A stretch of DNA of 64,000 bases from Lethocerus indicus (Eukaryota > Arthropoda > Insecta > Hemiptera > Belostomatidae): positions 5,270,001 to 5,334,000 of the forward strand of contig JACDQD010000105.1 of NCBI GenBank assembly GCA_019843655.1, read 5' to 3'. A model generated the notes under the pieces. It had not been told where the DNA came from and ran no database searches. It saw nothing but the letters and a program-made list of their open reading frames with translations. Within the stretch, counting starts at the first letter, position 1; every line of letters starts with the position of its first letter. The translations under genes were made by a program, and so were the position numbers. This document shows, piece after piece, positions 46,898 through 58,900 of this stretch.

Positions 46898-49814
46898 TTG
46901 ACCTCGTACGGAATCCGATTTATCCTTCCGCCGGATTTTAGTCTGCCCGCCCTACAGGAGGTCGAAATTCGTTTCGTCATTTAAAAATGCTCCGGAGATA
47001 GAAGACTGTCGACGACCCCTCTCTCTCTCCCTCTCTTTCTCCAGATTCTGACTGCCCGAGATATTTATTACAAGTAAATACCGTATGCGGCGAACGGGGG
47101 GTATAATTACGGCCCGAAACGGAGACACTGTTTTGTGCGTAGTCCCAGTTTCAAGATTTATGGATCTAGGCGACTTAGGCCGTCGCCGGATGCATATATT
47201 TACGGTGAAGTTTCGGGGTCTGAATTTTCCAGCCGGCCGCCCCTGGATTTACCGGACGGAGGCCGAGGGCCAACACGAGAGTTGGCTCGGACGATATCTC
47301 GGAAACGACTAAATGCGTAATGTTGGGGGTGGGGGGACGACGCTGTTAGAATCTCCGTTTTACCGATTGATGCGAAGCGGTCGCCAATCTGTGCACAATT
47401 GGAGGGACGACGGAGGAGTTGTGTGCGTGTGGGGCGCGGAGGGTTCCCGAGGCTCCGAGGCGAAAAAACACTCGTAAGAACCGGGTTTAAAGCTTTGAGT
47501 CACATCTTGAAACAGGAAAATGCCTAAACCGAATCTCGGACCGATGGGATAAAAGTAAAAGTGCGGCCGTTGTGGTTGGAGCGCGGTGTGTGTTCCTGGC
47601 GGGTACCGAGTACCGAGTACCGAGAACGGGTACCGACGACAGGAGAATACCGCGCGGTTCCACTCGGAGCCATGTTGTTTATTTGACGTTTGTTGTTAAT
47701 TGTCTCTTTATTAATATATAATATATGTATAAATATAGTCCAACTACTAAAGCGATACTCTGTAAGTAACCTAAAACCAAAGACAGTGAATGTACTTAAT
47801 TGTTTACCTCAGACTATTGCATCCTCCAGGGATTAAAAATGTGATCTTTAAAAAAATGCGATATTAATGGAAAAATATCCACTCACGCGTATGTATACCC
47901 CGTATTCGGGGAGGCGAAAGTACATATTTGAAATTATCTCGCGGTGGCAACTTGTCCGGTTTGAGATATTATTATATAATACCCACACTTCTTCCTTCGC
48001 TCAAATGATGATATCGGTCCATGGAAAGCAGACTCGAGGCGAAGAAACAAGTCCATTCATAGACTAATACTCAGTTTTAAACATTGTCGTGGTTCGATGC
48101 CCTTAAATGTTAACAAATTAAGCGAAATTAAATTGTAACAAGTCGAAGACGGTAGATTGAACTTCAACCTGAGATATTACTCGGACGAGTTTGGTTCTCC
48201 GCGAGCGTTATTTATGTATGTGTGTAATTTCCGCGAATGTTTATTTTCTACTGATATACTGATACGCTTCCCTACCCAGTTATCCGATGGTCGGGTAATT
48301 TTTTTCAGACCTGTAGGATGCAGGATACAGCATTAGGCTCCTAAGTAAATACAATTCGTAATTAGTAGAGAATAGGGGAATATAGGAAAATTATTAGATT
48401 GTACTTAGAGCGGTGATTTTTTTTCTTTGTCGGTTGAAAAAGGAAACAGTTTTTAGGTCTATTAAAAATGAATTTTCGTGAAGAATGAAATGTTAGAAGA
48501 GAGAAAAGATTAGGTAATGTACTCGAGAAAAATTTAATATCGGTATTAATACTTCCATTTTAAATGAATTATATATATACTGTACGCTATAGTTGTAATA
48601 ATTTTATCCCTGGTTGCCTTTTTGCTGAACAAGTGTACTGTCCCCAACGGCCACTCGGACCGAGCGAACTTCATTTAACTCCATTTAAAATCGACAACAG
48701 TTTCGGGCCGCATCAGCGGCTCTCCAAACAGCAAACTGACAAAAATCGTACCGTCCCTCCCTCTCTAACTGTCTCAACGGTTTGGTTTCAAAATTTCCAT
48801 TCTTGTTCAAAACGTACTTTTGTCGAACGGTGAAAATGTATAATCAACAGTTAAGTGTAAGAAAAACAAAATTAATGTAATAGGGAAATAGTGGAAAATG
48901 TGTTGTTGGTATAGCTGGAATAAAAAAGACTCTCTAGACGAGAGGTATACACAGAAAATGACAGATAAACACAGCCTGGCATGTGCTCAAAGCTACCGGA
49001 CCAACCGCATGGAGTCCTCCTCCATTGTTATATGTATGTCACATATTTCAACAATACTAAGACTGTGTACATATTGTTAATTAAGTTCGTTGTTACCATT
49101 TAGACTTCTTAGACGTACGTAGGAGGCAAGCGGTGGTAGTCGAATGATTTGCCCTCCTGTTACGAACGAGATGTATTATTCAAATCGTAATCTAATTGTA
49201 AAAAACTTAATATACAAAAAATTATTAAAATTTATTTTAGGTTAAACGAACAGGAAAAAAGTCATGGAATATTTGAAACACGAGGCATATACGTTACCTG
49301 CCTTTTTCTATTCTATGCATTTTATATTCACATATATATATATAAATATATAAATTAGGAAAATGAGATATTTTCAAAATATAATTATGTGTATACAGTT
49401 TAGTTATGTCTTTAAAAAGGCTGGATATGTGCAATATTTGTTGATATTATGTATATTACTAACAAAAAAGTCGATTTTGTAGTAAGAATTAATGTTAAAA
49501 AAGGTTTCTAAAGTAAGAGTGTGCTTCTAGTCAAGAACTTGAGATCCTTGCGACATAACTTAAATGTTACGTTCCGACAAGGAATCAGGGGTTAATGTAC
49601 AGGTTGTTCTTTGTTTTTGTTTTCAATAATTGGAATATTGTTATTGTTTAACAAATTGAAGAAGCGAATGCGTTCCAACACAACTGTCTTGGAAAAACAA
49701 TTAATTTTTGGTCGAATAATTTCAGGATATTAACTCAGTGTTCATTTTCCAATTGTAATACTCAGGCGTGTACATAAAATTATAAAGTGGAAATAGTTTT
49801 TATATTTAATATTT

Positions 49815-49837
49815 CCCCGCCCCCGCCCCCGCCCCCC
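49815..49837 (-). other. C-rich run with G-quadruplex potential on the minus strand
   Basis: CCCCG CCCCCG CCCCCG CCCCCC on the plus strand gives four G-runs separated by single C on the minus strand, which fits the usual quadruplex pattern. Confidence 0.7.
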
Positions 49838-51230
49838 TGATTAATAAATGGCCCCCTGCTTATGACCTGGCGTTCCTGAAATTCTCACCGCATTCTCTCC
49901 GACATTTTTTCATACTTTTATATTGTTTTGTAAATTTAATTTCCGAGCGTCGTGTCCAACACACACACACACACATTCGTAGCGGCCAAACATTAGTCAC
50001 GTTTACGCAAAACATGTAAATACGCTGCAGTCAAATTTAGAATTTAAAGTTTAAAATAAACAAAAAAAAGAGGAAAGAAAGAAGAAAACTGCATATATTA
50101 CTGCAAATTTTACGACGAAATCGTCGGATTATAAAATAGAGAAATTGTGTATAACCGTTGTAAAATATATGAAATAAAGAAATAAATATATATATATATA
50201 ACTACGTATATATAAATTGGCAGTTGAATGTTGGAAGTTGTGTAGAGTGGGGAGGGATGAATGTATTTCGTTGTGGTCGGGGGCTGGACCGACCGAAGGG
50301 GCCGGTTCAAACTCTATAAGGCGCCTTGAAGATTGTTAAAAGCTAGAAAGATAAATTGAAATTCGATGAACTCGTAAATCTGTGATCCAAAGTAGAAACT
50401 AAAGTGCCACCCGTATGAAATCCGGTGTAAAATAAATAAATACATTCGGGCGGGTGAGTCACACAAAAAGTGAACAGACTTTTCCGTTATAAAATATAAA
50501 ATAAAAAACAAAGAGATTTAAATTATTAAAAAGTAATATACGACATTAACCGGTTGTTGGTTTTTACTGTAATAGGGCTTTGTAAAGATTGACAACAATT
50601 TCAGAAAAAAAAAAGTTATAAGCTCAAGAGATGTTATTTTGGATATGGAAATATTAAAATATAAACACTACGCATATTACCTTCGTGTATATTATAAGTG
50701 AACATAAATGATGTGTTAGTTTTAGAACCATAGTACGTAAGTTATAGTCATAATGATATCTAGCAATTCATCATGTTATCTAATTAATTTGTAACATTCT
50801 ATAGGAAATAAACGGCTTCCTTTTTTTTTGTTTTCTTAATAAAAGAATCGCTCTTTTTCTATTCTCTAATTTCCTCAATTGAAACTATTAAAACATTTAA
50901 TTTTTGTGTTGTACGCCCAAATAAGGAGATCTGAAAAAATTAATTATACAGAGCTCAACTCTTCCATTGCAGAATAGCTTAGAGTAAATAATGCTTGTTT
51001 AATTAACAATTATTTGTTTATAAGAGTTGACATAAAATTTCTGTGTACCCAGCTGAGTTCATTCTTCCTTATTACAAAAACTCTATCCCCTCAATAAATC
51101 TAATTCTGTTATAAATATGATATTTTGGTCTTCTATGGGGATGTAATTTTAAGTGCAAAAATACATTTCTTGTATTTTTTGTAGTGTAAAGTATAGTGTA
51201 AACTACTTATCAGCGCTATTTAAGTACTGA

Positions 51231-52937
51231 GTTTTTGTCTCCTCTCGCTGGTTTGATCTTTTCCTAGACCGGTTTCGGCTGCTCTCCATCTTAAGTAGTG
51301 GTGTTAGTCATTAGGTTTGGCTTTAGTACATTTCCGCACCACCCTCAGGGGAGCGCTAGTTTATCGGTGCAAGTGCACTAAACGTACTTTAGTTAAGTAC
51401 ATTTCCGCACCACCCTCAGGGAGCGCTAGTTTATCGGTGCAAATAAATCCAACGAACTTTAGTTAAGTACATTTCCGCACCACCCTCAGGGGGCGCTAGT
51501 TTATCGGTGCAAATAAATCCAACGAACTTTAGTTAAGTACATTTCCGCACCACCCTCAGGGGCGCTAGTTTATCGGTGCGAAATTGTCAGCGAACTTTAG
51601 TTAAGTACATTTCCGCACCACCCTCAGGGGCGCTAGTTTATCGGTGCAAATAAATCCAACGAACTTTAGTTAAGTACATTTCCGCACCACCCTCAAGGGG
51701 CGCTAGTTTATCGGTGCATGTGCACGCAACGAACTTTAGTTAAGTACATTTCCGCACCACCCTCAGGGGGCGCTAGTTTATCGGTGCAAATAAATCCAAC
51801 GAACTTTAGTTAAGTACATTTCCGCACCACCCTCAGGGGCGCTAGTTTATCGGTGCACCAACGAACTTTAGTTAAGTACATTTCCGCACCACCCTCAGGG
51901 GCGCTAGTTTATCGGTGAAAATAAATCCAACGAACTTTAGTTAAGTACATTTCCGCAACATATTCAGGGGGGCGCTAGTTTCACAAAAATCATTCGTTGG
52001 CCGATAAACTAGCGCCCCTTGAGGGTGGTGCGGAAATGTACTTAACTAAAGTTCGTTGCGTGCACTTGCACCGATTGACTATATTTCTAAAAATAAACTT
52101 TTTTCAATAAATTTTGACTCAACAGGAAAACCTTTATGATCGTAAATACACAATAACTGATAGGTTTCCTGTCATATATTTGGCAGTCAGAACCAATTGT
52201 GACCACTTGTGTGATCAAATATATATTTGACTGATAATCCGACAAAGAGTTAAGCCGATTAACAAAACACCTGACAACCCAAATAAGACAAACAACATCC
52301 CCCAAAAACACAATAACAAGACACATCCACCACAACCAGACAACCACCACAGAACAAGTGACAGTGACAGTCCAGTGTGGATGCCCAAAAAACATACAAA
52401 GTGACTAACTTTTGCAATTTTTCTCAAGAATTCTATTTTTCATTTGTCTACATTTTTTTCCATGTTTTCATGTTTACAGGTTTTCCATTTTGCTCTAAAT
52501 TCCACGTGGCGACTGGTTCTTAAATTCGCAACGAATTCTGGCTTCTCCATCCTACCTACGAACGTAATAAGGACAGAATGCCGAGAATAATACGGCGTCG
52601 CCCGATACTGGGCCAGCATTACATCACTGTAACGCGGGATAGTATCACGCAGCGCCGTCTCATTTCTAATTGATTCGTTACGCATTAGCGCTTTCACTGG
52701 GCTCTGCCGCCCCATTTCTTTTCGTTCTCAATATCGTTCGTTGAGTGCACTTTCAGTGACGGTGCAAATGACAGTGACAGTGCAGTGAGGATGTCTAAAA
52801 AACATTCAAAGTGCCAAAGTTACTAACACCACTATTGAAGATGGCCAGCAGCCGAAACCGCTCTAGCAAAAGGCCAAACTAGCGAGAGTAGACAGAAACA
52901 CAGGAAATCTACGGTATTCTAAGGCCACAAAACAGGT
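51231..52937 (+). mobile_element. Long foldback element with 70-bp array, copy C (both inverted ends)
   Basis: The best copy. The left end (GTCTCCTCTCGCTGG, CTAGACCGGTTTCGGCTGCT, AGTAGTGGTGTTAGTCA) pairs with the right end at about 52800-52900 over roughly 85 bp. Between them are about ten direct 70-bp units (51321-51983), an inverted unit (51991-52075), a core and the GC-stem module (52584-52664). The right side ends with the tail CCACAAAACAGGTA. It lies between the two convergent genes. Confidence 0.85.
52584..52664 (-). other. GC-stem module in foldback copy C
   Basis: Same module as in copies A and B, with the closing stem kept. Confidence 0.75.
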
Positions 52938-55750
52938 ACTCTAAACTATTCACATTCTTCAGTGATTGCTACTTGTTGAGGAAGAAAGGAAAGATTTTCT
53001 ACACTGCCCCATAATATGCTGAGGAAAAAAGGAATGGTTTGGGCAGTCGCTGAGAGCAATGCCCTAGGGTTAAATGAAAGGTTCTGATAATTAAAGCAAA
53101 TGTAAAAAGTATATAATCATAGAAAATATATCTGGTTGTAATTCCCATAATAAATATTCTACTGTCCAAAATCAGGAATTCACCAGTGTCAGCCCAGTCA
53201 TCTAGTAAAGCCAATGTGACATACTGACAAGTTCTAAATGTTGTATTATAAATATGAATTATTTTCTTATTCAGCGATAATATTTACAGTGATATAGGCT
53301 AACATTAAATACAAAAATGGCAGGTCCTTCTTTGACAAGTATAGAATTCTTGTCAAAGTGACAAATTCCCCAACCACAAATCTGAAGTCCTCAAATATAT
53401 ACACTAATAATCATTTTAAATTATACAAAATTAATTAATATAAAATGACAACTGACAAAATAACTTTGTAAATATTTATTGTGTAATTTCAAAATTTGTC
53501 TGCTTATGAAAGATACAACAAAGATACATCAGTAGTTTGTAATAAAATATTGAAAACATTTACATCTTCCCAACTAAGAGATTATTGTTTTAACAAGGCA
53601 AAGAAAACATAAGATAAAAGTAATTAGGTTAAAAATTAAACCATAAAGACGCTATATAAATAATAAGTCTTATATTAAACAAAGGGTTTCCCATATTAGA
53701 TAGCATGGATGTTGTTGCATTTTGGTGAACTTAAAGTAAGGTGCTAACAATATAGCTCATACATTGTATCGATAAAACTGAAAATATAATATAATAGGCT
53801 TCTCTCATCAAGCACGGTAATAGTTACAATTCCAGGCAACCACAAAAAACTGGAATCAGTGGGAGGGGTATTGAGGTCGCCTTGGCCATCAAGACAATTG
53901 GGTAATTCAGCCTGTATATTTCCCATTTCCTGCTCAAAATGTCCATTCTATCAGTCAAAAGTTTTCTGAGGACCGTTGCTCAACTTTAAAAGGGAGTAAG
54001 CTAAATTGAGGTTATATAAAAAATTGGTGAAATTTGTAAACAAGTTGAAGGTGGTAGGATGATCCCTCTTTCAAGATGACAACAGGTCTCTCAGAAACTA
54101 CTTAAATGCATCCACCAAAATCTTACCCGACAAAACTGGTAACCAATATTGACTCTACAACAACAAAATGTTGACATTAGGCATATCCAAGGGATGAGAG
54201 AAGCCTGCAGAGTCAAAATGTGGAATAGATATTGGAAAGCAAATAAATATACAAAGGTATATACCCTATATGAATACAATATGGGCTTAGGTAATATACT
54301 ATGGTTTAATATTGTGGGCATTATAATGTAAAATAATGGTTGACAATTTTGTTACATTTTAAACAAACAGAAAATTTTATTCGATCAAAACCGTATACAA
54401 AACATTCAACAAGTGCCGATTACATCTAGTTAGAGGTGAGATTAGAAATATTTTAACAATTATAATGCCTATTTGGTTCTTAAGGCAACACTGGATACCT
54501 AATTTGTAATTGATAAAATGGTCATTTGGTTCGTATTAGAGGATATATTGAGTAATTAATAAAATTATTAATGACAAAATATATGCGTATTCCTGAGGAT
54601 GATACGATTGTCTACAACTGGGCTCTCCTTTGCGACAGTGTGGTTCAAATTATAAAACAAATAATTAATAAGCGGTAATTACACTATAAAATAAATTACA
54701 AATCGTTTGTTACAAAATATATAACCTGCACTCTCTTAGGGCGTTTCGGTCCTGCCGTAAAATTCAAACATTTATACACAAGCTATACACAATTTACATT
54801 ACTCAATTGGACGAGCATGAAATATTCATAAGTATTTATTCTACTTAAAATATATATATATATATATATATGCATATATAAAACAACTAAATGAAGTTAC
54901 ACAAACATTAATATTGATCTCGTTGCGATCAACCATTGGTTCTTCATCAGGTATCATTTGCCGAAAAATATAGTACAAATTAGTAGTAATACAATAAAGA
55001 TAACACGATCACATTGAAGCATTTACTGCACTAATGATAAATTAAATAATTACTATATCTAAATATATTTATATTATATGTATAATTGTTGAACAAAAAT
55101 TACATTAGATGGGGAAGGGAAAAGCAACATTTCTAAAAATAAATGTCGTATATTTTTTCTTTTGGGAAAATTCTAAAATCTGTACAAACAAAAATCCCAA
55201 ATATTTAGACATCACTTACTAAAACCAAAGGATAAAAATTCCTTAGACGACTAATAGATAGACCGAGGTGGGATTAAACAACGGAATTTATGACTTGGAA
55301 ACTCACTCTATAAGGAGTAAAATAGAAAAACCTTTCTAAACATTTTTAAAACAAATGTACAATTAATAGAACACATTAAAGCGACCCAAACTATACATTT
55401 TTCTTGGCACAGCATTCTTAATGAGAAAAAGGCACTCATAGCACACGCGTAAACTTTAATCCGAAACGCATCATTTTTTCATTTTTTAGGAATGAGTCGT
55501 ATGTTTTAGCGAAATATGTTATAGCGCCAGAAACAGCGCAATCGCTGTCCAAACACAGATAAACCCGAAGAGAAAATGTCTTTCATTCACATTAGAACAA
55601 GTCCCCAGACTGGAAGAAACGATATTAGATATTTATATATATATAATAATGAACAAGTTAAAACGACACAGCCAATTTTTTTTTACTTTCATGTAGGTTC
55701 TCCTGTCCTTCTCCGGCAGTCCAAGAATGAACTGAACTCACTTTAACAAT
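52938..55750. other. Intergenic and 3' flank of the ABCG gene
   Basis: AT-rich. Part near 55750 is probably ABCG 3' UTR. Short frames at 53744-53926 and 54091-54321 show no motif. Confidence 0.55.
54850..54871. repeat. (AT)n microsatellite
   Basis: Eleven AT units downstream of the ABCG stop. Confidence 0.95.
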
Positions 55751-55934
55751 TTACTTGGGCCTGCGGAAGTAGCGAAGAACAATGTAACCAAGAATACGAA
55801 ATATGAGCAGGAACAAGAGGAGGACCAAAGTGTTGGCCCACAGCGGGAGGTTGGCACCCTCAGCATCCAGGATTGATGACACAGGAATGTATGATGAGTT
55901 TTTACATACGTCAAATTTTGATGGATTTGCACAC
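55751..55934 (-). CDS. ABCG transporter exon 12 (external loop, membrane segment 6, stop)
   Basis: Encodes the external loop [14 protein letters not shown] with two Cys and one N-glycosylation sequon, then [20 protein letters not shown] and [12 protein letters not shown] before TAA at 55753-55751. Acceptor TTTCAG. A minus-strand AATAAA occurs at 54840-54835 and an ATTAAA at 55460-55455; either could end the transcript. Confidence 0.95.
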
Positions 55935-58900
55935 CTGAAAATAGAAACAAAAATAAATAGTACAGTAATTTTTATTTAAACAATATTAGACCCCAGACTT
56001 TTAAAATGACCTAAACTTCAAGAGAACTGCAAAATCAACTTTCATTCTTTAATATGTTGAATCATTCAATTGCTTGTTTTACTAGTGGTTTTCCTAGCTC
56101 TTAAGAGTACTAATATACTAGGCATTAATTTCTTAGAAAACTGTTTCAAAATTAACAGTAAAATTTTAAACAAAGTTATTTTATACAATTTGCAAATTAT
56201 TGCTGAACATCAAGATAAGAATATTACACACATTACTACACTAATAGATTAATTCATTTATAATTCCTGTTGAATTATTGTAGTAATGCATAATAAATTG
56301 TTTATCGCATCATATGTATGATTGAAAATGGCAACAACTTACAATATCTGTGCCCCTTCACTGAATTCCACAATCTGCATGTTCTGATAGGCATAATGGA
56401 CCATGCTCAGGTACTGCATCCATTTCAGCCAAGGTGGTATATTTGTAGCCAAATACCCTCCGAACAATTGGGTCGCCAGAGTGTAGAGGGCACTGATAGT
56501 GATTGAAACTTGCATGTCCATGCAGCAGGCCCCAACAAAGAATCCTACACTCTGTAAAATAGAAGAAAGCATTTAAAAATTAAGATTGTTATAATGAATT
56601 TTATATATAATGTATTTCCTTAAATTTTAATACAAATTAATCCTACAATAAAAATTATTTAATTTAACAAAAAAACTAGTATTTAAATAATTACTTATTA
56701 ATTTCTCAAATTTCACTTCAAAACCATTAATTCAATAAAATATAATAATTAAATAATTCAACCTTGTTCTCTACAATATATCACTTTATTAAACAAAACC
56801 AACAGGCTCTATATTAAGCCACACCTTAGATTAAAAGAATATAATATTCGTGGAGGATATACTATCTTTATATTCCACTAGGAAATAAATCATCAATTAT
56901 AGAATTATAACTCACTTGTGCTACTATTGTGTTGAGCAAGAGAAAACCTAAGAGCGTGATAAATGCAGTTGGGCTGTGGAAGCCGAGCATTGGATATGAG
57001 ATGATGTGATAGACTGCTGGCAGTGTGATAGTTAATGGGAGTTCACCGACCATCTTGGCCATGTAGTACGCTGATAGCCTGTAAGCTCCTGACTGTCTTT
57101 CTTTGTTGATTACCTCCCTCTCCGGTGGAACTGTACGTACATGAGAGAAACATTACAAATAACTTAATAAATGGATGTATATTTGTTAATAATTCATATA
57201 ATTATCTTTTTGTTTAAATTTTTTAGTTAATATAAAGAAAAAAATTTAATTTCTAGTTTTCAGTCCTGCTCCTGATTGATAAATGTATATTGAATTAAAC
57301 TTTTGTATTCATAAATTTAACCTATCTGCGTGGAGACTTACATGAAGAAAGGGCACCAAAATGAGCAAAAAGCATCCAGTAGGTAGTTGAAAAGAACATC
57401 CAGCCCTGAATATCGTGGAGGCTCTCTTCATTGCGCTTCAGCTTGAACCAAAGGAGTCCTGCCATTATACCCAGAGCGACTGTCTGCACCCAATTCAATT
57501 TTGACAACATCCTCGGGCGAGCCTCTTGGAAATTGCGTTGGCTTAGAACCTATACACATCAAATAACAAATTGGCAATAAGTCCGGCATTGAGTGCTAGA
57601 TCAAAATTCTTTATCGCGATTCTTCCTTCCAATGTTCTAGTTCCAGGTATCGGCAGCTTAAAATTGAAACGAAAAAGTTAAAACATTCAATGAATCAAAC
57701 TACTACTATATTAAAAACAAACGACACACACCTTGAACTGCGTCCAGAATGTTGTGGGCCACTGCCAGCTGACATCATCGTCGCTACTGCTGACCGAAGA
57801 AGATGCATGACTTTGGTTGTCCAGCCACAGCGTCTTACCTTCATCTTCTTTAACTAGATATTAAAATAAACACGGTCTTATTAACAAAGCAACAAAGATA
57901 CTTCGTAAGCATTAAAATTTGGTCAAATAGTTAGTAAATATTACATTGTTCAATGTGGAAGAGACAGTTTACAGCCGGTACCTAGTAAATGCCATTATAC
58001 AGGATCTCTCACCGAGTTTTAGACCTTTCATTTCTAAAATAAAATCTTCGATAATAACTAATTGAGGTTGAACATTTTTGATTAAAATCGGCGCTGATTA
58101 ATCTTTGATCTGACCTGCAATAGTAGTGTAAACGTGGCCCTGAGATTCCGTCGTCTCACCGAGCGAGACAGCAACACAAACTGAGTCCGAGCCCGGCCTC
58201 GCTTGATGGCCCGCACTGTTCGCCGTATTTGACCAAATATCCTGACCACAGTGACACCTTACATTGCCTGTATGACCTAAATAAGAAAAAACGGTAAGAA
58301 TATTTGAGGCGTACGTGAATCGGCGATTGGAAGTCAATTGGGCCACAAAATTGTATCGCTCTCTAGTGCTATTTATTGGATTCGAACACTTCGGCAATGT
58401 ATCGTCAAACTGACTAACCATTTGAGGGAACATGGTGGTTTTCATGGTAATTGTTCAGGTATTTATCACAGATTGCTTGGTTGAAATAGTCAGGCTGTAG
58501 TTCTTGGGGGTAGTCGGGCCTCAGTCTTGCTTCTTTGGACGCTGCAATGATTTTCTCCTTCATCTCTTCACTTCCTTTTACTTGTTCCACTGGAAGTTAG
58601 AAACGACAATTAAAATATTTTCCGATAATATTGTTAAACAGAAAACGGAACGTACATTTTAGAAAATATAGGATAGGACTTATTATTATTATTAGAAATG
58701 CAATTCTGACTTTTTCACGATGTTTACGAAAAATGCGCGACCTTTTTTTTATATAATAAAAGAGCTTACATATGAAGTCGGCAGGGTTGTAATGTGGCAT
58801 GACGGTAAGACCGATGTTGTTGAAGAAGTCTATGACTTTGTCCGAATCCCCAAAGTAGGCAGTCTGCCCGTTGCAAAGTAGAAGGAGTTTGTCGAACATG

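Larger units (their letters stand above)
46583..51230. other. 3' flank of the Cdk5 activator and intergenic sequence
   Basis: GC-rich to about 47680, including a short tandem of TACCGAG (about 47606-47626), then AT-rich. Part is probably 3' UTR. No further gene seen. Confidence 0.55.
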
